DNA of 64,000 bases from Stenomitos rutilans HA7619-LM2 (GTDB taxonomy: Bacteria > Cyanobacteriota > Cyanobacteriia > Leptolyngbyales > Leptolyngbyaceae), in contig JAHHIE010000006.1 in assembly GCA_019358945.1 (NCBI GenBank), forward strand, positions 1 to 64,000. The letters are read 5' to 3'. A program made the position numbers and the translations under genes. Below the pieces are notes generated by a model that was given only the letters and a program-made list of their open reading frames with translations, searched no databases and was not told where the DNA came from. Of the stretch, positions 1 to 8,554 are shown piece after piece (the first letter of the stretch is position 1; the number at the start of each line of letters is the position of its first letter).

Positions 1-1
1 C

Positions 2-115
2 TTCAACTGGATTTGGCAGCATAGTCGGTTTAAGACGACAGCAGCCCAACGAGCCGGTTTAGCAGTACAACCCTGGACTTGGCATGACCTTTTAACCTAT
101 CCCACCCTTGTCTGA
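2..115 (+). CDS. 3' end of an ORF, possibly a transposase (partial at window edge)
   Basis: An open frame enters from the left edge in frame 2 and stops at TGA 113-115, giving 37 residues that include WIWQHSRF, TTAAQRAGL and PWTWHDLLTYP. The Trp-rich stretch followed by TAAQRAGL is reminiscent, from memory only, of C-terminal ends of cyanobacterial DDE transposases. The rest of the gene lies outside the window, so the family cannot be tested here. It could equally be the tail of another protein. Confidence 0.35.
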   Translation, partial: FNWIWQHSRFKTTAAQRAGLAVQPWTWHDLLTYPTLV

Positions 116-214
116 TGCACAACCCCTGGGTTGTAACAGAACTCAATAAAGTATGTGATGATTAAACTAGTTTGAAGTTAAGTGAATGCCAGTCATATTC
201 TTTCATTTTTAGCT

Positions 215-763
215 ATGCCACGATCGTCTCCCCAAGCAGTGCTGCTGGTAGATGGCTATAATGTCGTCGGGCTATGGGCTGACTTGCGACGAATCCGCGA
301 TCGCGACGGGCTGGAACCTGCGCGTCGTCAATTGATTGAGGCGTTAGCAGGCTATAGTGCGTTTCAAGGGTTTGACACCCAGGTTGTCTTTGATTCGCAA
401 TACCGGGAGACTGGGAGCAACCGTGAAGTCATTACCCCTAATCTGTCTGTCTGCTATACAGATTTCGGGCAGACTGCCGATACTTACATTGAAAAAGCCT
501 GCGCTGATTTTCGCTACGACATGCGCAAGTTTCAGCAGCGACTCATTGTTGCAACGTCCGATCGTGCTCAGCAGTTAACAGTTGTGGGGTATGGAGCAGA
601 GTGGCTATCCGCCGAGCGTCTGGGCGCAGAAGTAGAGGCGATCGCGCGTCGGGTGCAGCGCCAACAAAAAACATCCAAAAAGCCTTCCAGCCGATTCCTT
701 GCCCATGCTCTAGATCCCGATGCTCAGCAGCAATTGATGAAACTGCGCTTTGGCAAACAGTGA
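215..763 (+). CDS. YacP-like NYN domain ribonuclease (Rae1-type)
   Basis: The protein opens with LLVDGYNVVG, the first acidic metal-binding motif of the NYN/PIN-like nuclease fold, and continues with QVVFDSQY, a TADTYIEK segment and LIVATSDRAQQ, which carry the other conserved Asp/Glu residues of the YacP family. Bacillus Rae1 of this family cleaves mRNA on the ribosome; cyanobacterial members have the same core. The ATG at 215 (MPRSS) places the start just before the first beta strand; a GTG at 182 in the same frame would add 11 residues and cannot be excluded. The C-terminal 30 residues are basic and probably flexible. The gene stands alone, 3' to 3' with cynS. Cellular role here is inferred from the family. 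Confidence 0.85.
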   Translation: MPRSSPQAVLLVDGYNVVGLWADLRRIRDRDGLEPARRQLIEALAGYSAFQGFDTQVVFDSQYRETGSNREVITPNLSVCYTDFGQTADTYIEKACADFRYDMRKFQQRLIVATSDRAQQLTVVGYGAEWLSAERLGAEVEAIARRVQRQQKTSKKPSSRFLAHALDPDAQQQLMKLRFGKQ

Positions 764-859
764 AGCAGTGTTTCACCGATTTACTTGCAGCGGCCTCAAG
801 CCAATCAGCCACAGTCTCAGGAAGACGGGTAGCGGGTTGAGTGAATTGGATGTGATGCA

Positions 860-1309
860 CTACCACTTTTTGTAGGGTAAGAATTTACCATTCATGGTTA
901 CTTTGACGCGATCGCCTTTGGGATCAATCTCTTTTTCAATGTCGAGGGTAAAGTCGATCGCGCTCATGATACCATCGCCAAACTTTTCGTGAATGATTTC
1001 TTTCATAGGCATGCCATACACCTGCATGATTTCATAGAAGCGGTAGATGAGCGGATCGGTCGGCACGATCGACCCTAGCCCTTTGACTGAGGAAGCTGTT
1101 AGAGCAGGAATCAGATCCGCACTCAGACCTAACGCGTGCAGCAGTTTGCTGGCTTCATCTTCTGAAGCGCTGGCTTGCCGATAGAACACCGCTGCAATCC
1201 ACACTTCATCACGACCAATGACTGATTCTAAATCAGTAAAGGTGAGTCCTTTTGCCTGCTTAGCGGCGAGTAGTTTCTCAGTAATTGCCGGAATCTCGAT
1301 GTCTGACAT
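860..1309 (-). CDS. cynS: Cyanate hydratase (cyanase)
   Basis: Cyanase converts cyanate plus bicarbonate to ammonia and CO2, detoxifying cyanate and supplying nitrogen. The 149-residue length is typical of the family. An N-terminal helical DNA-binding-like domain (about residues 1-75) precedes the catalytic domain. The catalytic Arg-Glu-Ser triad, E. coli R96/E99/S122, is visible as R90 and E93 in IYRFYEI and S116 in GIMSAIDF, with a constant offset of 6. The protein ends in PYKKW, close to the usual cyanase terminus. In many cyanobacteria cynS is under NtcA nitrogen control; I did not find a clear NtcA box. It is convergent with the NYN nuclease and follows a GAF protein on the same strand. 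Confidence 0.96.
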   Translation of the reverse strand: MSDIEIPAITEKLLAAKQAKGLTFTDLESVIGRDEVWIAAVFYRQASASEDEASKLLHALGLSADLIPALTASSVKGLGSIVPTDPLIYRFYEIMQVYGMPMKEIIHEKFGDGIMSAIDFTLDIEKEIDPKGDRVKVTMNGKFLPYKKW

Positions 1310-1418
1310 AATTGGCTCCTTTCAAGCGGTTAACGTCTCTGCCAGCGCTATTGTCTCAGGCTTGTACACTCCAGACTGTATATCCCTTAGCTCTACCAAA
1401 CCCTAGTTTGGAGTTGTC

Positions 1419-1964
1419 CTATTGCTGTGGTTGAAAAAGATTGTATTGCTTGATGTAAGCGCTTGCTGGCTCCGCGAGCTTTTTTTGCAGACAGGCAATG
1501 AGGTGACGATCGCGCTCTGTCCATACTCGCGGTTGCTCAAAGATGGAACATTCCAAAATACCGATGAGTAAACCGTCGTGATCAATGGGCGCATGAACCA
1601 GTGCGCGGTGTTGGAATTTCTCTCGCTCGTAAGTGAGATCAACCACGTCACTACCTGCGGTTTCAACATCATCTACAAAGACGGCTATAGGTGTGCGAAG
1701 GGCGATCGTCATGAGCGGATCTTCGGGTGCCGTTGGGTCTTCCAACCAGTCGGCTCCAATCCATGCGGCAGCACGACCATCGCGTGACCAACAATGGGTG
1801 ATCACACCTCGATTTTGCGTTGGTTCACGCAAATAGAGAAAGCAGCGATCGCACGGCAGTACCGTTCCTAAAGTGGACACTAACGCTGTAAAGAGGTCAT
1901 CTGGTTCCGTAAATGGCTCAAAAACACGGTCTAATGCTTCCGGTAAAGTCAATTTCTGTTTCAT
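1419..1964 (-). CDS. Stand-alone GAF domain protein
   Basis: The 181-residue protein is essentially one GAF domain. LPCDRCFLYLREP, the PIAVFVDDV strand and the ALVHAPIDHDGLLIGILE segment match the GAF strand order seen in cyanobacterial sensors. No Cys-His bilin-attachment motif and no output domain are visible, so it probably acts as a small-ligand or partner-binding module. A short helical tail ends in FQPQQ. It lies upstream of cynS on the same strand with about 110 bases between them, and might be cotranscribed. Ligand and partner are unknown. Confidence 0.8.
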   Translation of the reverse strand: MKQKLTLPEALDRVFEPFTEPDDLFTALVSTLGTVLPCDRCFLYLREPTQNRGVITHCWSRDGRAAAWIGADWLEDPTAPEDPLMTIALRTPIAVFVDDVETAGSDVVDLTYEREKFQHRALVHAPIDHDGLLIGILECSIFEQPRVWTERDRHLIACLQKKLAEPASAYIKQYNLFQPQQ

Positions 1965-2087
1965 CGTTGATCCTTATACAGCACACGTCTAGCAACACAC
2001 TTCAGTGAGATAATCACGTTCTGGACACGAGGGTGTTATGAGAATAAACGCTTATCTTGCTTGCAGGGCGCAAAAGCGTAGGAGCAC

Positions 2088-2879
2088 ATGGAACAGTTTG
2101 ATACCCCAAAAGCTAAATTGCTCGTCGATCGCTGGTTTGCGTTGTCGATCGGTAATTCGCGCTTACATTGGGCAACATTCATTGGCAACGACCTCCATCG
2201 CACTTGGAACACCCCGCATCTCTCTATAGCCGAAGTGCAAGCAATCATTGAGACTCAATTAACGCAGAACCCTGATCTTTATATCGCCTCTGTTGTCCCA
2301 GCGCAATGTCAATATTGGGAACGTTACCCGTTTGCCCATGTGATTACGCTGAAGCAAGTGCCTTTAAAGGGACTGTATCCCACGCTGGGGATCGATCGTG
2401 CGCTGGCCGTATGGGGCGCGATCGACACCGTTGGGTGCCCTGTTTTAGTTATTGATGCAGGCACCGCACTGACGTTTACAGGGGCAGATGGAACGCAACA
2501 GCTTGTAGGAGGGGCCATTTTGCCAGGCTTGGGGCTACAGTTTCAGTTCCTTCATCAAGCAACAGCCGCCCTACCTGATCTGGGAGACCGTCTTACAGAA
2601 CAGCACCACCTACCGCCTCGCTGGGCACTCAACACAACTGACGCGATCGCTAGCGGCATTCTCTATACGTTTCTAGCAGGACTACGAGATTTTGTAACCG
2701 CTTGGTGGCAGCAGTTTCCCAATAGTCCAGTGCTGCTAAGAGGTGGCGATAGCGAGCGGCTCTATGCGTATCTCACTGCTTATGATCCCGCTTTAGCCAG
2801 TCGAGTCACGATCGAGCCAGAGTTGATTTTTTGGGGATTGCGATCGCTGAGGGAGTGGGGAGCAGCGAGTAGGGAGTAG
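2088..2879 (+). CDS. coaX: Type III pantothenate kinase
   Basis: CoaX phosphorylates pantothenate, the first step of coenzyme A synthesis, and belongs to the ASKHA (acetate kinase/Hsc70/actin) fold. Visible family motifs are the N-terminal phosphate loop region LSIGNSRLHWA (replacing the usual DxGN), the pantothenate-binding GIDRALAVWGA, the catalytic-site strand VIDAGTALT and the glycine loop GGAILPGL. The length (263 residues) is normal. The first Asp of the usual DIGNT motif is Ser here, as in several cyanobacterial homologues known to me. The gene is transcribed away from the GAF gene; its 3' end runs into a low-complexity repeat tract. Confidence 0.92.
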   Translation: MEQFDTPKAKLLVDRWFALSIGNSRLHWATFIGNDLHRTWNTPHLSIAEVQAIIETQLTQNPDLYIASVVPAQCQYWERYPFAHVITLKQVPLKGLYPTLGIDRALAVWGAIDTVGCPVLVIDAGTALTFTGADGTQQLVGGAILPGLGLQFQFLHQATAALPDLGDRLTEQHHLPPRWALNTTDAIASGILYTFLAGLRDFVTAWWQQFPNSPVLLRGGDSERLYAYLTAYDPALASRVTIEPELIFWGLRSLREWGAASRE

Positions 2880-3089
2880 GGGAAGTTTGGAGTTTGGAGT
2901 TTGGAGTTTGGCTCCAATTGCTGATAGCTCACCGCTAACTGTCAAGAGAAGTTTTGAGTTTGGAGTAGCGCTCTGCGCCGACAAGCTGAGAGTTCTGAGT
3001 TTTGACTTCAATAGCTGACCGCTGATAGCTGACTACTGATGGCTGACCGCTAATCGCTGGAAGCTGCTTTCGTTTGCATGCACCACACT
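2880..3089. repeat. Low-complexity intergenic repeat tract
   Basis: Directly after coaX there are tandem copies of a GTTTGGA heptamer-like unit (about 2885-2911). From about 3009 to 3065 there are iterations of an AGCTGACCGCTGAT-type unit. The second unit recurs in several other intergenic spaces of the window (near 7571, 14964, 15090, 24918, 49702, 56590). No open frame or RNA was recognised in the tract. Such tracts are common in filamentous cyanobacterial genomes. Confidence 0.75.
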
Positions 3090-3908
3090 TTACCCCCTCT
3101 CCTCTCTCCCTTTTTCTACAAAGGCTCGAATCGCTTGCGCAACGATATCAGGCTGAGTCGCTAGAAGATCCATGCTGGTGCTGGGTAGTTGCTGCAGCCT
3201 GGCCTGTGGCGCAAGTTGAGCATAGGCATGGTTTAGACGCTTAAGGTCAGCTTGATCTTGCTCCCCTTGTAGTATCAATATAGGGCGTTTAAGCCACTTC
3301 AACTGTTCCTGGAGTTGCTCTGACCGTAGCTCTGTGCGTCGTCGCTGAAAGAGTAGTGCGCAGGCAATGGGGGAATTGAGTAGCTGTTGCCGTTGCTGTA
3401 GCAATCGTTCGATCGCTCGGTAAGGCAAGATTTTTCGGAGTGTGTAAAGCGATCGCAACACCCAGCCGACGATCGGTTGCTTCAAGAGTCTTGCTTGCCA
3501 CCAGCGCCTGCCCATCCCTTCTACCTGCACGCCTTCTGGTGCTAGCAGCACGATGCCTTCAACTTGCTCTAGATATTTCAACGCGTAGCTAGCGGCGATC
3601 CATCCACCCAAAGAAACTCCCACGACATATACTCGCCGCAACTTTAAGGCATCCAGATGTTCTGCCAAGCTGGCAACCTCAAGACCGATCGAGTAATGGA
3701 TGTTGGGCTGCTCTGACTCCCCAAACCCTAGCAGATCTGGCGCAAGGCAGTGGTACTGTGCACTCAGCCGCCCTATTAAGGGCACCCACTGGCTGCTATC
3801 TTCCCAAGCACCGTGGAGAAAGACGATCGTGTCTCCCTGACCCACTTCACGCCAGAAAATCTGTCCTTGTGTAAGTCTAATGCGAGCATTTCGGAGAGGT
3901 AGAGGCAT
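3090..3908 (-). CDS. Alpha/beta hydrolase fold protein, catalytic His apparently missing
   Basis: A 272-residue alpha/beta hydrolase: HGAWEDSSQW forms the oxyanion-hole region, GVSLGG is the nucleophile elbow with Ser, and ILQGEQDQAD supplies the acid Asp. Aligned against the neighbouring hydrolase at 7616-8503, the position that should carry the catalytic His (there CSHWVQQEQP) reads TSMDLLATQP here, so His is replaced by Met. The enzyme may be inactive, may use another residue, or may act as a binding protein. Substrate is unknown. The cap region (about residues 130-210) is rich in Arg, Leu and Gln. Confidence 0.82.
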   Translation of the reverse strand: MPLPLRNARIRLTQGQIFWREVGQGDTIVFLHGAWEDSSQWVPLIGRLSAQYHCLAPDLLGFGESEQPNIHYSIGLEVASLAEHLDALKLRRVYVVGVSLGGWIAASYALKYLEQVEGIVLLAPEGVQVEGMGRRWWQARLLKQPIVGWVLRSLYTLRKILPYRAIERLLQQRQQLLNSPIACALLFQRRRTELRSEQLQEQLKWLKRPILILQGEQDQADLKRLNHAYAQLAPQARLQQLPSTSMDLLATQPDIVAQAIRAFVEKGREERG

Positions 3909-4080
3909 CCTGAGCTGAATCGTTTTGAGTTTTGAGTTAATACTAAGCGTCGATCGCCATTTTTAAAAGCAATCAGCTTAGAAGCAAGACGCTATGAGCG
4001 TTCAGCGATCGACCAAAACAGGACATGCAACGCTAGTGATGCCATGTGCTTTTAACGGCACTTTTTACCCTCAGACCTGC

Positions 4081-4581
4081 TTACGCCAAAGTCGTTTGCC
4101 CGTTAAAGTAATCCTGAAGCTGGCGATCGTGGTCGTGCGAGAGCTTGCCCAATGGCAAATCTGTCCGTGAGAAGGCTTTTACATTCAGTACTTCCATCGG
4201 GTCGCTGATTTGCATAGTGCCTTGCGCTTCCACTTCTACCACGACACAGATGGAATGAATGCGGGGGTCACGCTCTGGCGAAGAGTAGATGCCGACCAGA
4301 CGCCGAATCTTAGCAACTTCTAACCCAGTTTCTTCAGTTAACTCGCGATGCACGGTGGTAATCAGGTCTTCTCCCCAATCAACCATGCCGCCTGGTAGCC
4401 CCCACTGCCCGTTGTCACGACGCTGAACCAGAACAATCCGCCCATCTGGTAAGAGCGGGATAATACTGGTGCCTGTTACCGGGTGCCGAAACAGAATGCC
4501 TAACACTGCTTGTCCAAAATGCCACAACCGACGCATAGGTAAATCTTTAGCTAAGAAAAAGGCTTCCTGATAACCAAGCAC
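4081..4581 (-). CDS. Nudix hydrolase
   Basis: A full Nudix box (G-x5-E-x7-R-E-U-x-E-E-x-G-U) is present: GMVDWGE, seven residues, then RELTEETGL. The GLPGG just before it is typical. Nudix enzymes hydrolyse nucleoside diphosphates linked to another group, using Mg bound by the REx2EE glutamates. Substrate cannot be read from sequence. The start at 4581 is GTG; an ATG at 4536 (MRRLW) in frame is an alternative that would remove 15 residues. It lies about 35 bases upstream of the bcp gene on the same strand, so the two probably form a short oxidative-damage operon. Confidence 0.9.
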   Translation of the reverse strand: MLGYQEAFFLAKDLPMRRLWHFGQAVLGILFRHPVTGTSIIPLLPDGRIVLVQRRDNGQWGLPGGMVDWGEDLITTVHRELTEETGLEVAKIRRLVGIYSSPERDPRIHSICVVVEVEAQGTMQISDPMEVLNVKAFSRTDLPLGKLSHDHDRQLQDYFNGQTTLA

Positions 4582-4615
4582 AGAGGCATTTGCACCCAGT
4601 ATAGTGACGATTTGC

Positions 4616-5074
4616 TTAAGTTAGTGCCGCCAAGATCTCCTCTGCGTGAGCTTCAGGCTTCACTTTCTTATAGATCTGCTCGATCGTACCATCGGTCGCA
4701 ATCACAAAGGTGTTACGACTGATGCCTATGTACTCTTTGCCCATAAACTTCTTGAGTCCATAGCTCTCATAAGCAGTGGCGACCTGACCATCTTCATCAA
4801 TTAGCAGTGGAAAGGGTAACTCAAATTTAGTGGCAAATTTTTCGTGAGATTTCGCATCATCTGTGCTGACACCCAGAACAACCACATCTTTTGCCTGAAA
4901 CTGGGCGTAAGCGTCCCGGAAGCTGCATGCTTCTTTGGTGCAACCGGGGGTGTTATCACGTGGGTAAAAATACAACACTACACGATTACCTTTCAAATCA
5001 GCCAAATTAACAATGTTGCCTTTACCGTCCGGTAGGCTAAATAAGGGAGCAGGATCACCAACGTTAAGAGCCAT
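4616..5074 (-). CDS. bcp: Peroxiredoxin, PrxQ/BCP type
   Basis: This thiol peroxidase reduces hydrogen peroxide and organic hydroperoxides with thioredoxin as the usual reductant. In the active-site segment YPRDNTPGCTKEAC the peroxidatic Cys is C45 and the resolving Cys C50, the five-residue spacing characteristic of the PrxQ/BCP class. Length is 152 residues, as expected for the single-domain family. The ATG start at 5074 (MALNVGDPAP) fits family N-termini. It follows the Nudix gene on the same strand. Confidence 0.95.
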   Translation of the reverse strand: MALNVGDPAPLFSLPDGKGNIVNLADLKGNRVVLYFYPRDNTPGCTKEACSFRDAYAQFQAKDVVVLGVSTDDAKSHEKFATKFELPFPLLIDEDGQVATAYESYGLKKFMGKEYIGISRNTFVIATDGTIEQIYKKVKPEAHAEEILAALT

Positions 5075-5187
5075 AGCGCGAAATCGAGTAAACCATTACT
5101 ATTTTTGAATGTTAAGCGTTTCTTTACAGTCTGTCTAGATGGAAAAAGACCAAAGGTTAAACGCTAAAAACCTCAGCCCTAAACCGT

Positions 5188-5847
5188 TTACAGCACCCCT
5201 TTAGAACTGGGAATCGTCTGTGCCCGTCGAGGGTCAGTTTCGGTTGCCATGCGGAGCGATCGTGCGAAGGCTTTGAAGGTTGCCTCAATAATGTGGTGCG
5301 AGTTGATACCATCCAGTTGGCGAATGTGCAGGGTCATCTGAGCATGATTGACGATCGCCACAAAAAATTCCCGTACCAGTTGCGTATCGTAAGTGCCGAC
5401 GCGCTGTGTGGGAATGGTTAGCCCATAGCTCAAATGAGGACGACCCGAAAAATCGAGCGCTACTTGAATGAGCGCTTCATCTAGCGGAGAGACGAAATGA
5501 CCAAAGCGCACAATGCCTTTGCGATCGCCCAGTGCCTTTGCTAACGCCATCCCCAACGTAATGCCTACATCCTCGTTGGTATGGTGATCATCGATCTCAA
5601 TATCGCCTGTGGCATGCACGTCCAGGTCAACCAGCCCATGAGAGGCAATCTGGTGCAGCATGTGATCCAGAAAGGGAATGCCCGTTTGCGCGGTACACCG
5701 CCCTGTTCCATCCAGATTTAGCGTCACTTGCACATCGGTTTCGCCCGTTTTGCGGCTGACTGTAGCCACGCGGCTCGGTACATTTAGATTTTGGGCCAGA
5801 GTCGTGAGGCGTTCATGCCGTGACTCTGTGACATCACTGGTCTGCAT
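5188..5847 (-). CDS. hisB: Imidazoleglycerol-phosphate dehydratase
   Basis: HisB dehydrates imidazole glycerol phosphate in histidine biosynthesis. The protein carries the duplicated metal-binding signature: HHTNEDVGI in the first half and [13 protein letters not shown] in the second, whose His and Glu residues bind two Mn ions. [13 protein letters not shown] is also diagnostic. At 219 residues it is the monofunctional form without a phosphatase domain. The first 25 residues are a variable extension. The MscS-type channel gene lies 68 bases upstream on the same strand. No other his gene is nearby, the usual scattered arrangement in cyanobacteria. Confidence 0.97.
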   Translation of the reverse strand: MQTSDVTESRHERLTTLAQNLNVPSRVATVSRKTGETDVQVTLNLDGTGRCTAQTGIPFLDHMLHQIASHGLVDLDVHATGDIEIDDHHTNEDVGITLGMALAKALGDRKGIVRFGHFVSPLDEALIQVALDFSGRPHLSYGLTIPTQRVGTYDTQLVREFFVAIVNHAQMTLHIRQLDGINSHHIIEATFKAFARSLRMATETDPRRAQTIPSSKGVL

Positions 5848-5915
5848 GGCAGTTGTTGAAAGGCAACAGCTTCATTATCGGCAATTTTGGCATCAATGCG
5901 TGCTTGCAAAGTCAA

Positions 5916-7463
5916 TTAGGAATGAATGCCACTCTGAGGAATATCTCGTTTGAGCGGCGGTCGGATGGGAAAAAAGCTTTTGACCCGTGTCTGCACCCAG
6001 TTCACAAATTGATTTTGATGCTCATTCATCGCCAGCAAACCAAGGTCTTGTAGCTGTTGTCGCACAGACTGGTACAGCTCTGTTTCTTTCGTTAATTCCT
6101 GGCTGAAGACATTGGCTAAATGCGGATGCAAGCGCAACAGCCGTTCAAAGCTTTTCTGATGGATAACAAACAAGCTCGTATCTTCCAGCACACGAGCTGT
6201 ACTGGTATAAGGGAGCTTTAACATCACTGCCACTTCTCCAAATACCTCTCCAGCACGGTAAACCTTGATAGATTGGTTGAGTCGAGTCACGACCGTTTCA
6301 ACTGCACCGGACAGCACCAGGTAAAAGTCGTTGCCTAGCTCCCCCTCATTAAACACGATGTCTGACGCGTCAAAATACTTGCGGTAGCCTGTTTCAATCA
6401 ATTCTCGCAAGCTTAAGTCAGAACAAAGACTGAGGTGTGGTAGCTGGCGCAGGGAATCTCGAATAGATATCGGCTCACGCATCAGGTGAGCGATCGCCTG
6501 ACTTGGTGCTATGTCCGCTTGCTCTTTGCCTGCTTTCCCTTTCACCGTTTGCTCTGCGGATACCACGTCTAAGCGAGGCTGACGGCGATCGCCTAGATTG
6601 AGCACATCCGCATTTCGCAGCCATACGTCTCGTTGAGGAAACGGAATTTTAAGCCCCATCTGACGGAGATTATGCTCAATGATAAAGTTCAACGAACTTC
6701 TGACCGAAATGCCCTCATCAATCTGAGCCACCCATACCCACAAATCAAACTCTAGCGAACTGTCGCCAAACCCCTTAAAGATGACTTTGGGCGGTGGGTC
6801 ATGCAGCACGGCTGCTTCCATATACGCCGAGTCCAACAAGGTCTCTGTAACCAGAATGGGGTCGCTGTCGTAAGCGACTTGCACGGGTAGATGAATCTTG
6901 CCCGTCAGGCTTTTATAGCTCCAGTTCAGCACCCGATTACTCGTCAAGTTGCTGTTTGGCACAACCACATCGCCACCATCAAAGGTACGAATGACGGTAG
7001 AGCGCATGGCAATTTCTTTGATGTAGCCCGATAAGCCATCGAACTCAATGTAATCACCCACCTGAAGCTTGCCTTCCACCAGCAACGTCAACCCGCTGAT
7101 AAGATTTTTAGTAATTTCTTGCAGCCCGAAGCCAACCCCGATGCCCAACCCTCCCAGCGTGACGATTAACGGTGCCAGGTTTAGCCCATTTACTTGTAAG
7201 ACAAGCACAAAGCCAAGTGCACCAATACCGTAACTTAGCAGAGTTGATAGCGCTTCCCGATGCCCTTGGCTCATCCCTAGTCGCACCAGGATGCGATCTT
7301 TGAGAAGGCGCTTAAAAAGAGTCGAAAGAAGGATGACGATGAGAAACGCGATCGTCAGCTTAGACAACCACAGTAACGAAATCGACTCATCCCCCACCTT
7401 AAATAAGGATGCCTGAATGAGTCGATTCACATTCATCAGAAATGCTTCGAGTTGGGGGTTCAT
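5916..7463 (-). CDS. MscS-family mechanosensitive channel with C-terminal cyclic-nucleotide-binding domain
   Basis: An N-terminal region with hydrophobic helices (about residues 27-47 and 72-95) leads into the MscS pore and beta domain: LGGLGIGVGFGLQEITKN, VGDYIEFDG and VVVPNSNLTSNRVLNW are hallmark segments. After the MscS alpha/beta domain (to about residue 290) comes a low-complexity linker and then a cyclic-nucleotide-binding fold (about 355-480), with FNEGELGNDFYLVLSGAVE, RAGEVFGEVAVML and TARVLEDTSL. The arginine expected in the phosphate-binding cassette is replaced (LPYTSTARV retains an Arg near the consensus position). MscS channels open on hypo-osmotic stress; the added domain suggests gating by cAMP or cGMP, which is inference. 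ATG at 7463. Confidence 0.93.
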   Translation of the reverse strand: MNPQLEAFLMNVNRLIQASLFKVGDESISLLWLSKLTIAFLIVILLSTLFKRLLKDRILVRLGMSQGHREALSTLLSYGIGALGFVLVLQVNGLNLAPLIVTLGGLGIGVGFGLQEITKNLISGLTLLVEGKLQVGDYIEFDGLSGYIKEIAMRSTVIRTFDGGDVVVPNSNLTSNRVLNWSYKSLTGKIHLPVQVAYDSDPILVTETLLDSAYMEAAVLHDPPPKVIFKGFGDSSLEFDLWVWVAQIDEGISVRSSLNFIIEHNLRQMGLKIPFPQRDVWLRNADVLNLGDRRQPRLDVVSAEQTVKGKAGKEQADIAPSQAIAHLMREPISIRDSLRQLPHLSLCSDLSLRELIETGYRKYFDASDIVFNEGELGNDFYLVLSGAVETVVTRLNQSIKVYRAGEVFGEVAVMLKLPYTSTARVLEDTSLFVIHQKSFERLLRLHPHLANVFSQELTKETELYQSVRQQLQDLGLLAMNEHQNQFVNWVQTRVKSFFPIRPPLKRDIPQSGIHS

Positions 7464-7570
7464 GCTGCCTGCCAGTTTGCCCGTGCGCCTTACACCATCT
7501 GACGCATCAGATTACCAGATTCGGGATGGTGCTACTTCATCTACTTGCATGAATGCTGGCGTTATTGCTT

Positions 7571-7620
7571 CGCGGTCAGCTATCAGCGGTCAGCTATTGC
7601 AGTCAAACTCAAAACTCAAA
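7571..7620. repeat. Dispersed AGCGGTCAGCTATC-type repeat copy
   Basis: Two tandem GCGGTCAGCTATCA units followed by a CAAACTCAAAACTC-type tract separate the MscS and hydrolase genes. The same unit recurs near 14964, 15090 and 56590 in this window. It is non-coding and its end touches the 3' end of the hydrolase reading frame, whose last residues (GENGGEGEKF) are encoded by the repeat-like sequence. Confidence 0.65.
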
Positions 7621-8503
7621 ACTTCTCCCCCTCCCCACCATTCTCTCCCTCAGCCAAAAACTCTCGTATCAACTGACTCACCATTTGCGGTTGTTCTTGC
7701 TGTACCCAATGGCTGCAATTGGGAATATAGCGAATCCGAAAATCCTGTACGTATTGCTCTGTACTGTAAGTGAGTTCTTTCCCCAGTGCGATGTCGTCTT
7801 CGCCCCAAATCATTAAAGTAGGGACGGTCAAGATGCCCCACGATCGCTCCAATGAAAGCTGGGCAAATAGGTTGCGGTAATAGTTAATGCTACTGGTCAG
7901 GGCACCCCGTTTGGCAAAGGCATTTTTGTACGCCTCAATGTCCTCGTTGGTGAACGCGCTCTGGTTGATCGACATGCCGCGAAACGCTTCCTCCAGCAAC
8001 TTAAAGTCATCAAACTGAATCAGTAGTTCAGGCAGGAGAGGAAGCTGAAAGAACGCAATATACCAGCTTTTGAGGAGTTGCTGTGGTGTGCGTAAGCCTT
8101 CAGCAAATTTGGCCGGATGCGGCAGGTTTAGCACAATCAGCCGATCGACGAGTTCGAGATAGGCGTAAGCAAACGACCAGGCGATCATGCCTCCCCAATC
8201 GTGACCAACGAGGATACAGCGATCGTACCCCAAGCCTTCAATAACCCCTTTCACATCCTTGATCAACTCTGGCATGGCATAGGCAGATACGGCTTCTGGC
8301 TTATCACTGTCGTTGTAACCGCGTAGATCGATCGCGACGACTTTATGATCTCTAGCGAATTCTGGAATTTGATGCCGCCAGGAGTACCAGAACTCTGGAA
8401 AGCCGTGCAGCAGCAGCATAAGCGGCCCCTCGCCCTGGGTCACATAATGCAACTGAATGCCGTTGGTATGAATTGTGTTGTGCTGCCAGAACGCTTCAGA
8501 CAT
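7616..8503 (-). CDS. Alpha/beta hydrolase, epoxide hydrolase/haloalkane dehalogenase-like
   Basis: The triad pattern fits epoxide hydrolases: HGFPEFWYSWRHQ provides the HGxP oxyanion-hole motif, VGHDWGG puts Asp at the nucleophile position instead of Ser, MIWGEDD supplies the acid and CSHWVQQEQP the His. The substrate could be an epoxide or a halogenated compound; sequence alone does not decide. The frame is open to a GTG at 8554, but ATG 8503 (MSEAFWQHN) fits family N-termini better. Just upstream on the same strand is a cupin gene. The last 10 residues are read from repeat-like DNA. Confidence 0.88.
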   Translation of the reverse strand: MSEAFWQHNTIHTNGIQLHYVTQGEGPLMLLLHGFPEFWYSWRHQIPEFARDHKVVAIDLRGYNDSDKPEAVSAYAMPELIKDVKGVIEGLGYDRCILVGHDWGGMIAWSFAYAYLELVDRLIVLNLPHPAKFAEGLRTPQQLLKSWYIAFFQLPLLPELLIQFDDFKLLEEAFRGMSINQSAFTNEDIEAYKNAFAKRGALTSSINYYRNLFAQLSLERSWGILTVPTLMIWGEDDIALGKELTYSTEQYVQDFRIRYIPNCSHWVQQEQPQMVSQLIREFLAEGENGGEGEKF

Positions 8504-8554
8504 AGATAATGTGGGTATTCGCTGTGGTCTGCACGCGCAGTCTAACGCTCCCAC

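Noticed and set aside
2885-2911. Tandem GTTTGGA repeats considered as a CRISPR-like array
   Set aside because: Unit is only 7 bases with no unique spacers; it is a simple tandem repeat.
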